From positions 1-44,195 of the forward strand of contig JAFLCE010000024.1 of NCBI GenBank assembly GCA_017303655.1: a stretch of DNA of 44,195 nt, in the 5' to 3' direction. The DNA is from Anaerolineae bacterium (GTDB taxonomy: Bacteria > Chloroflexota > Anaerolineae > Anaerolineales > Villigracilaceae). The translations under genes and the position numbers were made by a program. Positions 41,201 through 44,195 of this stretch are shown piece by piece; position 1 is the first letter of the stretch; each line of letters begins with the position of its first letter. The notes under the pieces are model-generated. The model ran no database searches. It was not told where the DNA came from and saw only the letters and a program-made list of their open reading frames with translations.

Positions 41201-43344
41201 CGGCTGCTGTAACGCTTGGTCCAGGTGGGAGTGAACCCACCGGTGAAACAGATCTTTCCGGTGGACAGGGCGCAGGTGATACGTATGCCAATATGACCGT
41301 GGATTTTGGCTTCTATCGCCAAACTCTTGGTGACTTGGTTTTTGTAGATAACAATACAAATGGCACCTATGATGCAGGAGATACCCTGCTTCAGAATGCC
41401 GTGGTGCAGTTGTATTCCAGCAATGGCACCGAGATTAACGTCGGCCCTGATGGAATTCTTGGAACGAGCGACGACGCACCGGGCGGCGTAACCACTGGCG
41501 CAGGCGGCACTTATCAATTCAGCGGCTTACCACAAGGTGACTACATCGTGCGTGTCACTCCGCCTGTTGGCTACTCCAGCACTGTGGACACTGCCAATGC
41601 AGCCGATACCACTGACCCAGATACCAATACGAACAATAATGACAATGGCGCGGGGACCGGGGTTGGTCAAGTGAGCAGCAATCCGGTCACGCTCACACCC
41701 GGAAGCGTCGGTGCGTTATCTAACAATACGGTCAATAACAATACTGGTGTCACTACGAATCCCACCGTAGACTTTGGTTTCGTTGGTAACAACGGCGCAG
41801 TGACCAAGACCATGACCGGCACGAATGAAACCTTCACCACAGACCCGGATGTAGCCATAGGCGAAATCGTCACATATCAGGTTGTGGTTAATCTCCCAGT
41901 TGGTACACCGTTGACCAATGTCACTGTCACCGATCAAATGGATAAAGGTTTGGCCTTTGTAGATTGTGTGCTTGTGGAAGTGGCGGGTGTTAATCAGACT
42001 GCGACGGTATGTCCGCCCGCGGTATCTTCGATCACGAATCCAGGTGACCTGCCTGGCAACCCAGCCAACCCCGGCAGACAAATTGTCTTTACTCTTGGCA
42101 ATATCGCTGCTCAACCGGCAGCAGCGACCATTCGCATTCAATACCGCGCCATCGTTTTGGATGTGGTTGAGAATCAGCAAGGTGTTACATTGAATAACAG
42201 TGTCACCTGGGCGTTTACAGGTGGCTCATTCACAGCTAGCGCACCTGATGTCAATATTATTGAGCCGGATCTCTCGATTGATAAATCTGCAACGCCGAAT
42301 GCGGGTGTTGCCATCGGTACGCCGATCCAATTCTCATTGACCATCAATCATACAACCTTTAGTTCGGTGGATGCATTTGATGTGGTGGTAACGGATATCC
42401 TGCCGCCGGAATTGGAATACATTCCTTGCTCTATCACATACACGGGTCTTGCGCCTACTACTCCGGTCGCGCCTGCTTACTGCCCCGGAGCGACATCCAA
42501 CCTTATCTTTGAGTGGGATGTCTTTCCCCTGGGTGCGACAGCTACCATCACCTTCAATGCGCGTTTGGTTAACACACCTGCCGCGAACACTGCGAACGTA
42601 GCATGGACCTCCCTGCCCATTGACCCAGGTCCTGGCGGCGCGCCGGTGCAGTTGAGCACACACAATACCGAATCGACCGAGCGTTGGTACGACCCACTTG
42701 ATGACGTGAATATCTATGCTGTCTTTGACACTGTCACCATCAACGCAGCTACTACGGGCGGCGGTACAACCGATGATGACGAAGACTCATCTCTGCCGAA
42801 TACTCTGCCGAAGACAGGCTTTGCGCCCAATCGTATAACACGGCTTCCCGCGCAGCCTGCCGAGAAGGAATACAATGCAACCGAAGTCTGGTTGGAAGTG
42901 CCGCGCCTCGGGTTGACGATGCCCATCGTGGGTGTGCCGATCGTTGAAGAGGACTGGGATGTATCCTGGTTGTGGAATGAAGCAGGCTGGCTCGAAGGCA
43001 CTGCCTTCCCCGGTTGGGAAGGGAACAGCGTACTCACCAGCCATGTCACCTTGTCGAACGGTGCAGCAGGTCCCTTTGCTCAATTGGGTAACCTGAAGTA
43101 TGGTGACCGTATCATTGTCCACGCCTACGGCAGCTTGTACATTTATGAAGTGCGCCAGAATCGCACCATTAGTCCGTACAACACCACTGTCCTTCAGCAT
43201 GAAGATGATGCCTGGATCACATTGTTGACCTGCAAGACCTACAATGAAGATACAGAAACCTATTCAAACCGCATCGCAGTTCGCGCAGTCTTGATCCGTG
43301 TGACGGAAGATAAAACCAACAGCGGGTCATCAAACATCCGTTAG
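35266..43344 (+). CDS. Giant secreted adhesin: DUF11-like and SdrD-B-like repeats, LPKTG motif and C-terminal sortase domain
   Basis: A 2692-aa surface protein. The ATG at 35266 follows GAGGTG by 6 nt and opens a Sec signal peptide (residues 1-28, ending SPVRA); an in-frame upstream ATG at 35191 is rejected. Eight DUF11-like repeats of about 130-147 aa follow, each marked by K-x-F-x-P and a later S-x-LT-x-T-x-x-N (starts 35371, 35809, 36226, 36646, 37033, 37441, 37882, 38278). Three tandem two-domain SdrD-B-like units come next (38674, 39745, 40774) with Ca-loop-like D-x-N-x-x-G. Two more DUF11 domains run to about 42730. The tail holds L2514-PKTG-2518 and a sortase domain with H2593, C2656 and R2669/R2673. 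There is no C-terminal membrane helix. Confidence 0.92.
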   Translation: MIRSIRSFLMASLLALSLLVGQVSPVRAASLPAEINKQFTPLQIDAGAVSVMRVTIFNPNIFELTNASWTDNLVGVQPGLYIANPAGIVNTCGSVLDVTAMPGTTNLALSNGTVPPQSGSTPGECYVEVNVSSVTPGNLINTIPAGNLSSQGDDGGTTVNITNTTPASATITVTQVLNPSLSKLFVPSTIFVGENSQLTIRLNNNDSDTNLTGASYTDTLPAGLQIATPNGLTVTNCGPGTATALAGGTVISLSGATVTPAQDCLVRVNVTGASGAYLIANSTANTIPAGPGGPGSLQTNQGVTNTTPAQGEITIQPISVQKAFAPDPVDAGDTSILTITLENPTGAAYTGVAINDDLTTMGAGFTIGGVPTANTCGFTVNAPVAGTLIQLTSGTIPASVTPPTPRGTCIFSIPVQTSLTSTGGTSSNNTIPANTLTATQPVTNFLPATDNLTVNRALVGTKAYSPTSMLLGGTSQVTITLTNRSNTPITGVTFTDTLAANLTVSGTPLTPQCGGAISNAANSVTLTGGTIPANANCTIVFDVTSNTVGTYDNTVGANTINNDQGIGHASFNTNPDLVVINAATLPVGLTKAFQTDPIALGQPTRLRITITAPVDTNLTGLDITDNLPAGLVIVGTASTPSAPANPTDTCTGANVVAPINGTSISLTGASILAGGNCTITVYVTATTPGLYTNTIPTGVGGITTIEGRTNINPATDTLTATGMTTSKAFYPDYVQAGGRSTVTLTLFNTSSIPMTNISVTDTMPGTATNGVRVAAVPNAITTCGGTLTAAPGSNIVTLTGGTIPAGSIATPSLCTITFDVVGLDSTPGTSSTQTNTLPAVDVDAFIGSTGVATNPVADSSATLNIQDLSMGVVKGFNPVLVYGGAYSTMSVELINPNLNAPLTGIAFTDDMTLLGTGMRLANPVTFDVGTCGGVLTGNPGDTSFSFSGGSLAPTTTCTLTLRVVMTVNGNLTNRIPAGTVTTFNGVSNPDPTEASLTNLPGVSVSKSFSPAQVLTNQPSTLTIIISNTSNVPVVNMGVADNLPGTLPDGLEVANPANETNTCGGTLTAVPGAQTIQLVGGGLTAVGTPGAICTLTVDVISTRPGVYVNTIPAGAITSTGGVTNNDPTTDTLTVTTNYSLGNRVWYDTNNNGLIDFGTEAGIPNVRVQLFNAAGTEINVGPDGILGNGDDAPGGMLTNATGYYRFDNLPAGDYTVRIPNDNFTVGGTTDALVGYWSSGTTVDGSGVPSDATTNDPDTDVDDSDENGLTTLSGNVTNFVASATVTLGPGSVEPLNESDLSGGQGATDGYANMTVDFGFYRQTLGDLVFVDVDGSGAFNAGDTLLQNALVQLYSSNGTEIITGADGIRGTADDGFGPDGISGNGDDGTGGVTTGAGGTYSFSGLPQGDYIVRVTPPAGYSSTVDTAAPADTTDPDTNTDNNDNGSGAGTGQVSSGVVTLTPGQGTGGSAGAANNVVTQSSGTTSDPTVDFGFITPGYSLGNRVWFDTDNSSTINGTEVGIDGVRVNLYLDDGTTPGVYDAGDTFVDFDTTATGGYYRFDNLTANDYVVVIPADNFRNVGFGDTVAGDPLSGYFSSGSTISVAGAVSDSTANDPDTTATDSDENGISTLTGNTINYVASSAVTLGPGASEPSGETDLSGGQGATDLRANMTVDFGFYRTEIGNLVFSDVNGDGDYDAGIDGLISGAQVQLYSSNGTEINVGLDGILGTSDDAAGGVTTGVTGTYLFSGLPQGDYIVRVTPPAGTTSTVDTAAPADTTDPDTNTDNNDNGSGTGAGQVSSGILTMTPGQGTGGSVGAANNVVTNGTGSTTDPTVDFGFTPLYSLGNRVWYDTNNNGSIDFGTESGINGVQVNLYLDNGTTPGVYDAGDTFVVSDITASGGYYRFDSLNAGNYVITIPADNFRNVGVGDTVAGDPLAGYWSSGSTISAAGVISDSTSNDPDTTVTDSDENGISTLTGNSTNYVASAAVTLGPGGSEPTGETDLSGGQGAGDTYANMTVDFGFYRQTLGDLVFVDNNTNGTYDAGDTLLQNAVVQLYSSNGTEINVGPDGILGTSDDAPGGVTTGAGGTYQFSGLPQGDYIVRVTPPVGYSSTVDTANAADTTDPDTNTNNNDNGAGTGVGQVSSNPVTLTPGSVGALSNNTVNNNTGVTTNPTVDFGFVGNNGAVTKTMTGTNETFTTDPDVAIGEIVTYQVVVNLPVGTPLTNVTVTDQMDKGLAFVDCVLVEVAGVNQTATVCPPAVSSITNPGDLPGNPANPGRQIVFTLGNIAAQPAAATIRIQYRAIVLDVVENQQGVTLNNSVTWAFTGGSFTASAPDVNIIEPDLSIDKSATPNAGVAIGTPIQFSLTINHTTFSSVDAFDVVVTDILPPELEYIPCSITYTGLAPTTPVAPAYCPGATSNLIFEWDVFPLGATATITFNARLVNTPAANTANVAWTSLPIDPGPGGAPVQLSTHNTESTERWYDPLDDVNIYAVFDTVTINAATTGGGTTDDDEDSSLPNTLPKTGFAPNRITRLPAQPAEKEYNATEVWLEVPRLGLTMPIVGVPIVEEDWDVSWLWNEAGWLEGTAFPGWEGNSVLTSHVTLSNGAAGPFAQLGNLKYGDRIIVHAYGSLYIYEVRQNRTISPYNTTVLQHEDDAWITLLTCKTYNEDTETYSNRIAVRAVLIRVTEDKTNSGSSNIR
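38674..41790 (+). repeat. Three tandem copies of a two-domain SdrD-B-like unit
   Basis: Within the giant adhesin gene, an A domain (YSLGNRVW...VDFGFYR) alternates with a B domain (LGDLVF or IGNLVF...VDFGF). Units start at 38674, 39745 and 40774 (periods 1071 and 1029 bp). Long stretches are nearly identical at DNA level, e.g. around 39187-39222, 40257-40280 and 41286-41320. Confidence 0.85.
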
Positions 43345-43355
43345 TAGAAACAAGC

Positions 43356-43384
43356 AAAGGCGGCGTCGAGAGGCGCCGCCTTTT
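43356..43384 (+). terminator. Adhesin gene terminator
   Basis: AAAGGCGGCG (43356-43365) pairs with CGCCGCCTTT (43374-43383), followed by TTTTGTTTT. Confidence 0.88.
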
Positions 43385-43388
43385 GTTT

Positions 43389-43394
43389 TATAAT
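43389..43394 (+). promoter_or_regulatory. -10 box of the second TIR gene, directly behind a terminator
   Basis: A perfect TATAAT ends 6 nt before the ATG at 43401, predicting a leaderless mRNA. At a 17-bp spacing the -35 (TCGAGA, 43366-43371) falls in the loop of the adhesin terminator. Confidence 0.55.
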
Positions 43395-43400
43395 CAAGAC

Positions 43401-44003
43401 ATGGCAGCCAAACATCCCCTCAAGATATTCATTAGCTATGCATCTGGTGATCGTGCGCAAGCACAGAAACTGCATGACCATTTGCATTCACTGGGCACTG
43501 ATCCTTGGTTCGACGTGGAAGACCTGCTGCCTGGGCAGGATTGGAAAATGGAAATTTCAAAAGCGTTGGATGAAACCGACCTGATCTTGCTTTGCCTTTC
43601 GAAGAAATCAGTAAGCAAAGAAGGCTATGTGCAGAAGGAAATGCGCCTCGCCCTCGACCGGGCGCTGGAGATTCCACCCGGAGAGATTTTTCTCGTCCCA
43701 GCTCGCTTCGAAGAGTGTGATCTGCCCTATAGCCTGCGAGATTATCAATGGGTGGACCTGTACACCGAAAGCGGCATGAAAAAACTGGTTAAGAGCCTCA
43801 GCCTGCGGGCTGCGAAAATCGGCGCTCAACCGATTGCTGTAGATGGCGCGGTGGTGCCAGAGATCAAAAAAGAGAAGGCTGCACCCAAACGTAAAAACCC
43901 TGCCGCGAGATCTTCCGGCACGGTCATCAATATTCATGGAAGTGTCAACGGCTCAAATATTGTGATTGGGGATGGAAATACCGTAGACAACAATACAGAA
44001 TAA
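43401..44003 (+). CDS. TIR-domain protein with Gly/Asn-rich amyloid-like C-terminal tail
   Basis: A 200-aa protein. TIR domain at about 6-135: LKIFISYASGDRAQAQKLHD, WFDVEDLLPGQDWKMEIS, DLILLCLSKKSVSKEGYVQKE with E80 in the position of the catalytic Glu of NADase TIRs (here preceded by Tyr instead of the usual Trp), and LPYSLRDYQWVDLY. A Lys/Pro/Ala-rich linker (about 155-170) leads to a short tail GTVINIHGSVNGSNIVIGDG, in which hydrophobic residues alternate with Gly/Asn. Such tails occur in bacterial conflict proteins and may drive assembly. The ATG at 43401 is preferred over the codon 6 residues upstream. A phosphorylase gene follows after 20 bp. Confidence 0.85.
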   Translation: MAAKHPLKIFISYASGDRAQAQKLHDHLHSLGTDPWFDVEDLLPGQDWKMEISKALDETDLILLCLSKKSVSKEGYVQKEMRLALDRALEIPPGEIFLVPARFEECDLPYSLRDYQWVDLYTESGMKKLVKSLSLRAAKIGAQPIAVDGAVVPEIKKEKAAPKRKNPAARSSGTVINIHGSVNGSNIVIGDGNTVDNNTE

Positions 44004-44023
44004 AACCTTTATCAGGAGACTGA

Positions 44024-44195
44024 ATGCGCGCGGTAGACATCATCATTAAAAAACGCGAAAACGGACAACTCACCGCACAAGAGATCGACTTTTTTGTGCA
44101 TGGCTTTACCAATGGGGATATTCCAGATTATCAAGCCTCTGCCTTTGCTATGGCAGTTTTGCTGAATGGCATGACGCCCTTTGAAACCACCGACT
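44024..44195 (+). CDS. Pyrimidine-nucleoside/thymidine phosphorylase, N-terminal fragment (runs off window)
   Basis: The 57 visible codons read MRAVDIIIKKRENGQLTAQE, then EIDFFVHGFTNGDIPDYQAS and AFAMAVLLNGMT, the conserved opening of the DeoA/Pdp family (small alpha domain). The family splits thymidine, uridine or deoxyuridine with phosphate to base and (deoxy)ribose-1-phosphate in nucleoside salvage. CAGGAG lies before the ATG. It is 20 bp after the TIR gene on the same strand with no terminator between, so they may be co-transcribed. Substrate range (pdp versus deoA) is not decided by the fragment. Confidence 0.88.
   Translation, partial: MRAVDIIIKKRENGQLTAQEIDFFVHGFTNGDIPDYQASAFAMAVLLNGMTPFETTD

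Noticed and set aside
38674-41790. Spaced repeats that could suggest a CRISPR array or minisatellite
   Set aside because: Repeat periods exceed 1 kb, the sequence is in frame throughout and encodes protein domains.
35247-43200. Many long reading frames on the strand opposite the giant adhesin
   Set aside because: They are shadow frames of repetitive, Thr/Gly/Asp-rich coding DNA, recur with the repeats, and lack RBSs or recognisable domains.

Overview
The window looks like a chromosomal segment of a Chloroflexota bacterium, most likely class Anaerolineae. This is inferred from gene content and style: an LPxTG-like motif reading on into a sortase domain, LysM and LytR-CpsA-Psr proteins with long Pro/Thr linkers, an FHA-winged-helix regulator beside a Ser/Thr kinase, PadR-HAAS, and a TtuB/TtuA pair. 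No rRNA, tRNA, CRISPR array or complete insertion sequence was seen. Most of the window is tightly packed, with short intergenic gaps that usually hold a clear stem-loop terminator. || Region by region: (1) 1-6034 is a light-response and carotenoid module. A minus-strand operon runs crtI, a CarH-type B12 photoreceptor repressor, an MFS exporter, an unknown 222-aa protein and a photolyase cut by the window edge. crtB is divergent. Both directions start from one mirror-symmetric promoter whose two -35 boxes lie inside an 18-bp perfect inverted repeat (4992-5037). (2) 6035-8899 holds a crtB terminator, a 158-bp palindromic element, an SGNH lipoprotein, methylmalonyl-CoA epimerase and tilS. (3) 8902-9801 is a tyrosine-recombinase-like protein that has lost its catalytic residues. 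(4) 9874-16633 is an envelope block: LCP protein, LysM protein, a membrane histidine-kinase-like protein whose phospho-acceptor His is Gln, and, divergently, a TPR protein and a lipoprotein. (5) 16708-20360 holds mtaB, folD and a PadR-HAAS membrane sensor pair. (6) 20432-24240 holds a GH25/SH3/NAGPA fusion, YraN and a family 4 glycosyltransferase. (7) 24323-28657 holds TtuB-like and TtuA-like tRNA thiolation proteins, a Ser/Thr kinase divergent from an FHA-winged-helix regulator, a flavin-split-barrel protein and a PIG-L deacetylase. (8) 28692-34947 holds a pentapeptide-repeat/TIR protein, a CpXC protein, oligoendopeptidase F and a GAF-PAS histidine kinase. (9) 35266-43344 is one giant secreted protein of 2692 aa with eight DUF11-like repeats, three tandem copies of a two-domain SdrD-B-like unit, two more DUF11 domains, an LPKTG motif and a C-terminal sortase domain. 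It is followed by a second TIR protein with an amyloid-like Gly/Asn tail and by the start of a pyrimidine-nucleoside phosphorylase. || The most notable points are: the giant adhesin carrying both a sorting motif and a complete sortase catalytic triad in one chain; two TIR-domain proteins whose -10 boxes each sit directly behind a neighbour's terminator; the two-faced CarH promoter; two enzyme-like proteins without catalytic residues (recombinase and kinase); and a recurrent arrangement in which a -10 box lies 6-9 nt before the start codon, suggesting leaderless mRNAs.
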